A stretch of 64,000 nucleotides of DNA from Scleropages formosus (Eukaryota > Chordata > Actinopteri > Osteoglossiformes > Osteoglossidae): contig NC_041808.1 of assembly GCF_900964775.1 (NCBI RefSeq), positions 4,484,595-4,548,594 of the forward strand, given 5' to 3'. The translations under genes and the position numbers were made by a program. Numbering within the stretch: the first letter of the stretch is position 1; the number at the start of each line of letters is the position of its first letter. Below, piece after piece: positions 22,560 through 32,937 of the stretch. The notes under the pieces are model-generated. The model saw nothing but the letters and a program-made list of their open reading frames with translations. It searched no databases and was not told where the DNA came from.

Positions 22560-25500
22560 CATACACAGTTAAAAACAATTGTCAATAAGTTTACAACTAA
22601 ACAAATTAAAAACAACTACATTTCCTACGGTTGGTCAAAAAAGCTTACTAAACAATCATTACACGAAATACATTTTCACAATACAGCAACAAAGTCTCTC
22701 TCCAATAACAAACATTCAAAACTCATTAAAAAAAGAGAACAATTCCCCTTCCTGGCTTCAGAATACACGACCGGCCTACATCTTCCACACACCAACATAC
22801 CCATGAAAGGACCATCCCCCAATAGCAGCCTGACCTAAAACATCATATCGCGTACATGCATCTCAAAAACATATGAAATACTTCTAGATTACAATATAAA
22901 ACATTACCAACCCCCCTAAAACCCAAGATCAAACTAATGAACACAAAACACATACACATATAATAAGTTATAATCATCAATATCAAAAACCAGTTAAAAG
23001 TGCACAAGGTGACCAAATAAAAAGAAAGGCTACTAAAATTCTGTGAACAAAATACTGTACACATAAAATCCACATGTATTAAAAGAATAAATGTAAGAAA
23101 GAAATATAAATATACAAGGGGGTAAGATACAAGAAAGTACAATATATTTTGAAGAGATGCAGTTCCATAAAGCAGATGTCCATCTTCAGAGCTTCAAGAA
23201 CATTCTTCCATGAGGCCTTTCCATCTGTCCTTTGCCTTGTGGTAGCCCCAGGCGATCACATCCCGCTTTATCCTGAACTTCAGTTCAGCTCGAATTTTCA
23301 AAAAAAAAAAAAAAACACCATAGGCTCTCATTTTCAACCCCTTTCGGACAAGGTTAACGCGTGCATTCCACAATTCTCTATTTGTCAAGCTTACAATCAA
23401 CCATATCCTACCAGAGGCTGTGATTACCTTGGGGGACAGTCCCTTCATAATATCATCAAAAGTCAACGCCATCTTCCCGTCCAATTCCCTGCACAAGGGC
23501 TCGACCAGTGATCAGACTGTCCTGGCATAACCGCAATCCCAAAAAACATTTTTAATTGTTTCCGCACCTGAACACTGGGGTCGCGGGCAGTCAGGACGTC
23601 CAGTCAACCTGTGCCTATAAAGTTTCCCCATTAGGGGCAATCTTTCACGAAGGCACTGCCAGTTTAAATCTTGTAGCCTATTGTTGAGCCCCTTTGGCTG
23701 AATTTGGGCCCAAATGTCTTCCCCAAGGCCCAACATCACTCGCGTTCCCCTCCTCTCCAGCAAAGCATTATATAACACTTTATGCTTGAGGAGGGTGCTA
23801 GCATCAGTGTCTGCCGGAATGATTTTACTCCATTTCACCATCTGCTTGTAGTGGTCTGGCAGAGACTCGGCCTTTGTCCAACATTGGACCACGAATTCAC
23901 CAAATGCCGCAAAGGGAAAGACACCCAGAGGCGACGAAATGCTGGTGTGGGTGTTACAGGGGAGCTGCCAGACGGAAGCAGTGCTGCGCAAAAAAAGGGC
24001 AATCAAATTTTAAAGGGAAGTCAAGGACCCCCTCTTCCGCCCCATCCTTCCCTAGGTACATCACCTCCCTCCTCACAAACTCATGTTTCCCACCCCATAC
24101 CAAGCCAACGCATCTTTAACAAACCTTTTCCATAAGCTGCAAAGCATGGGCTACACGTGAGCTAAATAAAGTAAGGTCAGGAGGACATCAACTTTCAGAA
24201 TGAACACCTTATCCAGGAAGAACAGAGACCTCGCCTTCCACGGCCCCATCTTCTGCCCAGGCGATCGCGTCTCTGATAAGATGTAAATTCCAAACTGCCG
24301 AACGCCCAGGAACCCTGCACGTCTGGTCTTCGTGGACCAGGAGCACCATAACCTTCCTCAGATGCTCAGTAAGGATTTTAACTATTAACTTTACGTCAAC
24401 GCAAAGTATGGGCAGGGGCCTCGAGTTGCCCAGATCAGCCTTATCACCTTTCTTGTGCAACAAGGACAAAACCCCAGACCTCATGCTCTCAGTTAACTTA
24501 CCTTGGGTCAGCACTTCTTCCAGAACCTCGAGGAAGACAGGGCCCAGGACATCCCAGAATGTGGAATAAAATTCTACCGGCAGTCTGTCCAAACCTGGGA
24601 CTTTCCTCTGGTTCACTTTGGAAAGCACCTCGGACAGTTCCCCCAGAGTGATGGGTGCCTCTAAGGGAGCCTGGGAATCAGCCGGGAGGGTCGCCTTCAA
24701 ATGCTGTAAAAAGGTCCCCTGTAACAAGGTCAGCTTCCCGTACCGTAAAAATACTTTTATAAAACTCTCTAGCGACCTCAAGCATCCAGGCTTTATCCTT
24801 AACCAGCTCTCCTTGCCTAGTCTGCAAGGAAGTAAAACCCATGTCTTGACGGAATTCCCTCACTTTATTAAAGAAAAAGAAGGAACATTTTCCATCTTCC
24901 GCCAATTCCCTTATGCGGGCTCCTGCAATGAGAGCACTAGCTTGCTGGTCATATAATCACCTCAACTCAACCTTTAGCTCCCCTTCTCTGACACTATTAA
25001 AATCTTTCCCATTATTATGATGGGCATAAAGCTTTCTCAACTTTTTCTCCACTCTCTGAATAGCTCTCCGAGATTGAGCTTTCCTACGGACACAATACCG
25101 CTTAGTAATAGTCTGCACCTTCATTTTGGTGGCTTCCCACCAATCCAAAACAGAGCTGCAAAAGGGTTTAAACTCCTGCCACACCTTAAAATGTTCATAA
25201 AAAAAGGCTTCTATACTCCTTCTCCTTCAAGATATCAATATTTAGTTTCCAGTACCCAGGGCCATGTAACGGGGCCTATATGGAAACCGTAGCCTCAACC
25301 ATTAAATGGTCCCTCGGCCAATAAGGAGAGAGATGGACCTGTTTAAAAATAACAGAGTTGGAAGCTAAAATATAATCTAGGTGACTTTGTGCTCCTCTAC
25401 TATTACACCAAGTGATGCCGGGATGACTGGGGTTGCATACTCTAAAACCATCAGAAAGACCAAATCTGGACACAGACACCATCTGAAACCACTTGCCCTA

Positions 25501-26245
25501 AACAGGGTCACAAAGCCTAACCCAGCAACAGAGGACACACCCAGGACAGGACACCAGTCCGTTGCAAGGCACCCCAAGCAGGATTCAAACCCCAAACCCA
25601 CCAGGACTAGGTCCAACCCACTGTGCCACCGCAGCACACCACACTGCATCCCCCTCAAATCTGGACATAAAATTCTTAAAATGCTTGATACTAACATCCT
25701 CTTTACCCTCCAAATATATATTAAAATCTCCACCAATTATTAAATGTCTATTACCGACACAAAAGGGGCCCAACTCTTCTAAAAGAGTTACGTGGGATGC
25801 GGCCTCTAGCGGAGCATAGACGCACATCGCACCGATGCACTGTCCCCTCCAGGTGGTGTCCACTCCCAATACTCTACTCTATGTAACGGTAAACGTACTT
25901 AAATTCTCAAAACTTCAATCACCAAAGAGAATGTTGATACCTGTGGAGTGGACGCCACCCACACTCCAGCACGATCTACCCTTCCTCCAACCAGCGGAGA
26001 ATATGGCCACATCCCGCTGGTCCCAAAGGTGGACTTCCTGTAAAAAGCATAACTGGAAGACAGAGGGTGCAAGTCTATCAAACATTGCTGCTCTTTTCAA
26101 AACATTCTTCAGTCCTCTGACATTTAAAATTAAAATTTTAAAATCAGCCATGAAAGGGAACAAAATAGAATAAACTAACCAACCATAAGAACAATAAAAT
26201 CTTGTTAAACCTTGTATTGTGTAACAGAACTGTTTACAGTACATA
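22560..26245 (-). mobile_element. LINE, L1/Tx1-like, ORF2 with internal deletion
   Basis: Reading right to left: endonuclease start at about 26155 (MADFKILILNVRGLKN, LCFLQEVHLWDQRDV), IIGGDFNIYLEGKEDVS near 25730, LDYILASN and RDHLMVEATV near 25300-25380, reverse transcriptase start at 24781-24209 (KVNQRKVPGLDRLPVEFYS, SLLHKKGDKADLGNSRP), a jump past the catalytic YADD block to KARSLFFLDKV-type sequence near 24220, and the C-terminal part at 24006-23194 (RRGTRVMLGLGEDIW, LQDLNWQCLRERLP). The AT-rich 22560-23150 is probably 3' UTR. Frameshifts, stops, a SINE insertion (25494-25645) and the missing central RT make it inactive. Same family as the pieces at 9560-11055 and 39140-39715. Confidence 0.85.
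25494..25645 (-). repeat. SINE family A inside the LINE
   Basis: Reversed: GGACACACCCAGGACAGGAC, CACCAGTCCGTTGCAAGGC, GCAGGATTCAAACCCC and CCAACCCACTGTGCCACCGC. It interrupts the LINE endonuclease region, so it is younger than that LINE copy. Confidence 0.85.
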
Positions 26246-26297
26246 TGACAATAAACTCTTGAATCTTAAAATTCATTAAAACTGTTTTAAAACACAA

Positions 26298-26900
26298 ATT
26301 CATTCCCCTCCTGACATTTCTATTGTACTCTCAAAATCTACAGCAACATATGGCTGTTCATTAACGTCCTCATTTTCATCTGAGTAAAGAGGGGAACTTA
26401 TATTGTAGGGGGGTGCGGCCACAACCAGCCAATCTGTATGACCTCTATACCCTACCGGCAAACATTGGTCTTGGTCCTCCTCCATCTTTGCTGCCGGTTT
26501 TTCTTCTTTCATACTCACCCCCTCCTCTCTTCTGCTCTTCTTGTAACCTTTTGGAGTGAGGCCTTTACTCCTCTTCCTGTTTGTGTCCTTGGGGTACCCT
26601 GGGCTTTGGTGGGCGAGGTCACTGGTATAGCAAACAACGTCAGGTGTTCCTTCTCTGCTCCTGGCTCTGCATGCACCTGCTCCTCAGCAACATTGGGTTG
26701 AAAAAGCATCCTTTCCTCCCTTCCGCCAGACACCCGGCTCCCCGACATGGCGTCGGCATAGGAGGGTTTCCTGTGAGAGCAGGTGCGGGTGAGAAAATCT
26801 AACACAGAACCTTGTTCAGCCTTGCGACTCCTTACCTCCTTGCTCAGCCTTAGCGTCTTCCTTGCCCTCATGTCCTCTTCCCAGTTTCCTTGCCCCACTC
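26298..26900 (-). mobile_element. LINE ORF1 remnant
   Basis: Minus-strand frames just upstream of ORF2: 26898-26515 (KPSYADAMSGSRVSGG region, basic N-terminus) and 26518-26300 (acidic C-terminal tail). Position and spacing fit ORF1 of the same L1/Tx1-like LINE. No nucleic-acid-binding motif could be identified by eye, so the assignment rests mainly on context. Confidence 0.5.
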
Positions 26901-27124
26901 CTTTGTCCTCCTTGACTCTTTGTGATCATCAACCTCTTGCCTGTTTATCGACCTCGTCTTTTGGATTTCCTGTTCTACGACGTACGCACCTCGGAGACCT
27001 TCGCCTGTCCTGTGACAACGATTCTTGGATTTCCCATATTAAAGCCCCTGTGCTCCGCACTTGGGTCCGTCAACTTCCTTCCAGAATACACCATGACAGT
27101 TTGTATTTATTAATTAATTAATTA

Positions 27125-27674
27125 CGTTTAGTGTAGTGAAGTGTGGATTAGTTTGTTGTGTGGGTGCATGTTGTGTTCTAATTCGCATATGTATTTTTAT
27201 CATTCACCTATCCCACTAAAACAACAATAGGGGAGACGTGTTGCGTAAAGGGAATCACCCAAAAACGGTAGGTAAGGTGTATGGTAACACTGTGGGAACA
27301 GGCCAGGGGACCCCCCCCTCTTTAGCAGTGAATTTTACTGGTAAGTTTCCTTTTAATTATGTATTATTTTGGTTTTAAGGTTTTTAGTGCTTAAAGGTTC
27401 TGCCATGCGGTCTTTGTATTAGCTGGTCTTATTGATTTTTATTGTTTTATTTTAAAGTTTATTATTGGCATGGCATTGCGGGGTGCGGTGGCGCAGTGGG
27501 TTGGACCACAGTCCTGCTCTTCGGTGGGTCTGGAGTTCAAGTCCCGCTTGGGGTACTTTGTGATGGACTGGCGTCCCGTCCTGGGTGTGTCCCCTCCCTC
27601 TCCAGCCTTACGCCCTGAGTTGCCGGGTAGGCTCCGGTTCCCCGTGACCCTGTATGGGACAAGCGGTTCTGAAA

Positions 27675-27708
<34 letters not shown>

Positions 27709-27880
27709 TGGCAGGGCAATTTTTAGGATTAATTTATTGATTGAACAAAGATTTTAATAATTACCGGAAATGATGAATGGAGAAATTTATTTCTGTAGAG
27801 TTGAACAGTCACAGTGTGTGGAGCCATACACGCGGCTTGGTGGGGCTGGTGATCTATAGGGGGAAAAAAATAAATAAATC
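27125..27880 (+). repeat. Retroposon family C, split by a SINE
   Basis: Plus-strand copy of family C: GTTGTGTGGGTGCATGTTG, CCATGCGGTCTTTGTATTAG, GTTTATTATTGGCATGGCA, then (after the SINE at 27479-27711) CAAAGATTTTAATAATTACC and an A-rich end at about 27865-27880. It matches 8555-9130 in reverse over most of its length. Confidence 0.7.
27479..27711 (+). repeat. SINE family A inside retroposon C
   Basis: GGGTGCGGTGGCGCAGTGGG, GAGTTCAAGTCCCGCTTGGG, GGACAAGCGGTTCTGAAAA and a (TG)13-14 tail. It splits the family C element; GGCATGGCA before it and GGCAGGGCAATTTTTAGG after it mark the junctions. Confidence 0.9.
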
Positions 27881-27890
27881 CTGGCGGAAA

Positions 27891-28012
27891 GGGGGTCCTC
27901 GGACCGAGAGCATTATTTCTGTGTGCCGGTGTTCAATTAGGCGTTGAAGATAAACGCTGCCTCTGCGCCCTTTTTCGCCTCATCCAAACCCACGGCGCTG
28001 CGCGCCACACAG
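27891..28012 (+). repeat. LTR fragment
   Basis: Resembles the 3' part of the solo LTR at 42377-42697, with shared blocks of the type ACC-GAGAG, GTGCC-GTGTTCAA and CTCTGCG/TTCCTC. Only the end portion is present. Family not named; a fossil fragment. Confidence 0.55.
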
Positions 28013-28019
28013 TGTTTCT

Positions 28020-29065
28020 CTGTCTGACACAGACGTCACTTTAGAGAAAAGCATCTGCTAAATGAATAAACTAAGTGAATGTAAGTTAATGAATGTAAAT
28101 GAATGTAAGTTGCACCAGCTTGTTCCGAAGTAGTTAATGTTACAGTGATTAATATGTCCAGAAAATATTGTACCCTGGCTTTCTTTTTTTTTTTTTTTAG
28201 TTTATTATGCTCTGTAACACAACGGCAAAATGTTCGTGACGAACGAGATGATGCGAAGAAATTTAGTTGATCTTAGGATGCGTCCTGACGCACTTAAGAG
28301 GGCAATTATTTCGGTATAAATCACTTCTGTGTCGGACGCGAGGACAGTTTGAACATGACATGTTGCCGCGTCTTACGATGACTTATGAATCATGAGCGTG
28401 CAAATAAAAGGAGGCAACCCACACCGATCGGGGGAGGGACGTCCAGCTGTCCGGAGCCGTCCGGAGCTGTCCGGAGCTGTCCCATCACGTTGCCGTGAAA
28501 AGTCTCGCCGCGTCTTGTACGGATCTCCTGCGGCTGGTCGGTTCCAGCCAGGGGAGAAAGAATTTTTTTCACGACGTGGGGCGGCAAAGCCCTGCTGTCG
28601 CTGAGGGAATCCCAAGAGCAAGAGGAGCTGGTGTCCGAGGAGAAGCAGGGAGCGCGATCCCGGGTCAAAGTTAAGAACGGCTCATTCCACGCCACGGCGC
28701 GCGCAGAGTGAGAGTACACCGGCGTCAAGAACCGAGTCAGCCGGTAGGACGAAGTTTGTCTCATGACAAGGTTGTTCACACATGTCATATGATAATGATA
28801 TGATGATATGGTTGTGTATTCTGTATGTTGCGTGTTAGGCAGTAAAACAGTGTTGTGTTTTATTTGACAGTTAGTTGCAATCTACACTTTTGAGACTGAA
28901 CGTGACGGATTCGTGTGAAATGTCGGGCACGTGTAGTGTGTGGTAATAATATTGTATTTGCGAAAAACAAGTGAAATTGCTGATTTCGGTAAATACTCTA
29001 AGGAAGTACATTGAAACTGACGTTACGTTGGGTGTGTTGGGCAATCCGTGAGCGGACTCCATAGG
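28020..29065. other. Intergenic DNA upstream of fshr copy 3
   Basis: A SINE 3' tail (AAGCATCTGCTAAATGAATA, about 28045-28080), a T-rich run at 28182-28198 and a short tandem of CGTCCGGAGCTGTCCGGAG type at 28445-28480. No gene is supported; the minus-strand frame at 28390-28788 has no motif. Confidence 0.5.
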
Positions 29066-29069
29066 GTTC

Positions 29070-29291
29070 TTTTCTCACGGTCCCACCGGACTCCTCAGTT
29101 TCAGGCGGAGCGCCGCGCATCCCAACCGCAGCGACCCTCAGAGCGGCTGAGACCGCAGAGCGACGCTCGCGCTCCTTCGCACCGTGAGCCGCGTGTGCGC
29201 GCTGGAGCTGTTGAGAGGAGACGCCCATGATCCGCGTGCGCGAGAGAGGAGCGTTACTCCAGCTTACCGCACCCAGCTCCCAACGCCGATC
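29070..29291 (+). promoter_or_regulatory. 5' flank/5' UTR of fshr copy 3
   Basis: Homologous to the flanks of copies 1 and 2: CTCAGTTTCAGGCGGAGCG, GCTGAGACCGCAGAGCGACG and GAGAGAGGAGCGTTACTCC. Upstream of about 29065 the three flanks no longer align, which places the 5' edge of the duplicated unit there. Confidence 0.5.
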
Positions 29292-30297
29292 ATGCTCCGG
29301 CTGTGGGTGCTCCTCCTGGGGCTCGTCCCGCTGCTCTCGGACCCGAGGCCGGTGGGGGCCGATGATGGCTGCTTCAGCGAAAAGAACTCCTTCTTCTGCG
29401 TGGGGGACGAAGTGCGTCGGATGCCCGCCGTCATCCCCAGCAACACCACCAGCGTGTGAGTAGGACGCAGCAGCAACACCGCAGTAATACCACGGTGAAG
29501 GAGGGTATGAGAGAGAACCAGCTCGCACCTGTCCTGTCTCGTGCCTTTTTCAGTGGTCTCTTCTTCTCCCGCATCCCTGCCGACCGTCACAGCATCACTC
29601 GCACACATCTGCCTTCCACTGAAAGGGCGCAGTTTAGGTTCCAAACTTTTTGTGTGGTTTCGTATAATAGTGTAGGTTAGTTTGCTGTGTGGGTGCGTGT
29701 TAATTTCTTTTTTTAGTATTGTACATGTATTTGTAACATTCACCTGTTTTACTAAAATCAAGGTTCTGTCGTGCAGTCTTTGTATTAGTTGGTCTTATTG
29801 ATTTCATTGTTTTATTTTAGGTTTTATTATTGGCATGGCAGTTCTTAGGTTTTATTTATTCAATAAAGATTTTAATCGTTGGAAGTGGTGAATGGTGAAA
29901 TTTTTACATGTCGAGTTGGACAGTGTGTGGAACGAGACACCTTTGGTGGGCTGGTAATCCATTCTGATCCTTGAGAAAAAAAAAAAAAACCAGACACACA
30001 ACAGCAGCATCGTGGGACTTGAACCCACAGCCTGGATCTTTTAATTCTCCCTCTGAAAATAAAAGGGAAAAAATGTGACTGACAACCATCCTGGATGCTG
30101 ATTGTCACTCATCCGCCGCGCCCGTTTACAGATTTATTCACTGGTTTATTTGTGTGTTTAGCCTCTTTGCACAGCAAAGCTCAAACCTGCAACCTTCCGG
30201 TACCTTTCCAGCACATCAACCACAACTCCACCTGGTGGCCAGAGCATGCCACCCCCACCAACACATGAGGCTCCCACCTACTCTCTTGTTGTGTGGA

Positions 30298-30350
<53 letters not shown>

Positions 30351-31281
30351 ACTTTTATACATTTGATTTAGCACATTTTTTTTTTTCAGAACCGCTTGTC
30401 CCGTACAGGGTCACAGGGAACCGGAGCCTACCCGGTAACACAGGGCGTAAGGCCGGAGGGGGACACACCCAGGATGGGACGCCAGTCCGTCACAAGGCAC
30501 CCCAAGCGGGACTCAAACCCCAGACCCACCGGAGAGCAGGACTGCAGTCCAACCCACTGCGCCACCGCGCCACCGCACCCCCCTGTTTTAGCAGATGCTT
30601 TTCTCAAAAGTGACGTGCATCTCATAGAAAATCCAATGTGTTCATTACATAGGAGAAGGAGAGACATAGTTACAGATGTCGTGATTCCTAAGTACAGTTA
30701 GTTTTTCCACCAAAAATGCACCAGTGTTCATCACACACATACACACCACACTTTGCCTTGTCACAGTACCGACCCCCCCCCCCCCCCCAGGTCAGACGAT
30801 TTTCATTCATTATTGAAACGCGCTCGCACTTCCCGCCTCCTCACGTTCCCCAACAGCTGTTTTTCTTTGTTTGTTTTAGTTTTCTGCTCCACAGTCATCC
30901 TGAGGGACTGTCCACTCCACTCCACTCCAGTCCACTCCACTCCTTCACTGTGTTCCTCAGTTTCAATGTACATATATGACCTTCAATGAGTTTCACTTAA
31001 ATGTGATTATTGATTTAATAAACAGATGATTGATTGTGACTGAATTACAGTAAGTCTGGTGGGCGTGTCTACGAGAGAAGCCCACGGAGAGAGGGGAATC
31101 GGAGCGGGTGATGAGATGGTGCTCGTGTGTAGGAAGGGTGTGAAAACGAAAAAATGAGCGCTTGTGTCGGGACTACGTTGTCTTTATCTCAGTGCGTCTG
31201 TGGTAGAGCCATGGATAGCATCCTTATTTACCATCTCTGATCAGACCCATTGCTCTCTCTTTCCCTGCCTTTTTTCTCCTT

Positions 31282-31318
<37 letters not shown>

Positions 31319-32881
31319 CTCTTGCTCTCCTCTCTCTCTTTTCCTCTTTCTCTGTCATTCTCTCTGTCCCTTTTTTCTTTTTTCATTTTCTTTCTCACAC
31401 TTTTTCTTTCTCTCTCTCACACTCCCTTTCTCTCACACTCTCTTTCTCTTGCTCATCCTCTCTCTCTTTTTCTCTTCCCCCACCCCTACCTCGCTCTCTC
31501 TCTTTCTCTCTCGGCAGGTTGTTGAAGCTGACGAAGCTCACGATCTTACCACCGCAGGCTTTCTGGGGTCTGAACGAAGTGTCCAAAATGTACGCAGCCG
31601 CCCAGCACCCCACCATTCACACCCACCTCCACCCCCTGTTGTGCACTACACCTGGGGAACATCGAGGCTTTTCTGACTTATGATCCCAGCGATAGGCATA
31701 CTTTTACAGTTTATTAACATATCCCATCATGCCGAGGGTCAGCGACTCTCACAGGCCTGACTGCAACGTATTGCGTGTCGCCTACTCCCCTCCCCCCTGG
31801 GGTGAACGAACAAAGAGTCAATAAGGGCTATTTAGTCTTGATGTGCCGTGTTCAGTCTTTGAACCAGAACATGGTGTGTGGGGATGGTACAAACATGGTA
31901 CAAACACGAGAGATGGAGATCATGGGCAGGAGCACTTGAGGGTTCACTCGCAAGAAGTGGAGTTCTCTTCAATGCAGCTGTACCGTGGTGGGGGACAGGG
32001 GAGTCACTGGAGGTTCAGGGACATGGCTCTGAGCCTATTTTCTGGGTGTTCGTGGGACAGATCGGCTACCATATCTACACTATGCTATATTTACTTCCAT
32101 ATCTATATAGTTATATACGTTAAGTAACTTGGGTATGATATTTAGTGTTTTTTCTTCAAGCCACACATCTGCCGCCCTTTAGTGCTACAGCAAGGATGAT
32201 TTATTGAAAAGGGCAATGTAACACATGAAAAAAAAAATATGCAATAATCTTTTATTTTTTTTTCAAATAATAAACCTTATTTATTATATTCCCTGCTGTT
32301 CTGTTCCAGCACGATGATACAGAACGGGTTCCTGGAAGAGATCGGAGCACTCGCCTTTGCCAACCTCTCTAACGTGGTTGAAATGTATGTTTTCCTCCCT
32401 CATGTCCAACTCCATGTGAACGATGTGGAAAACTGTTACATCCCAGAATACTCTTCAGCTCTGCTTTCCCATTACAGAACAATCACTGCAGCCAAACATC
32501 TGGCTGTGATCCATAAGGATGCCTTCTGGAATCTACCGAAGCTGAGATACCTGTAGGTCTGGTTTTATTATTTTTAATTTTGCTTTTTTAAAGCTCGGTC
32601 AGTGGGACGCTTCAAAATGGCATGTTCTTGGCTGTGTGCTCCAGCTTCCTTTAAAAAAAAATTCTAGGAAGGTTATCAGGATTTGGGGGGTGCGGTGGCA
32701 CAGTGGGTTGGACCACGGTCCTGCTCTCCGGTGGGTCTGGGGTTCGAGTCCCGCTTGAGGTGCCTTGTGACGGACTGGCGTCCTGTCCTGGGTGTGTCCC
32801 TTCCCCCTCTGGCCTTACTCCCTGTGTTACCGGGTAGGCTCCGGTTCCCCGTGACCCCGTATGGGACAAGCGGTTCTGGAA

Positions 32882-32937
<56 letters not shown>

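Noticed and set aside
26860-27115. Plus-strand segment ending CCGCACTTGGGTCCGTC...ATGACAG
   Set aside because: Looks like a fish repeat seen from memory, but no second copy or ends here, so not called.
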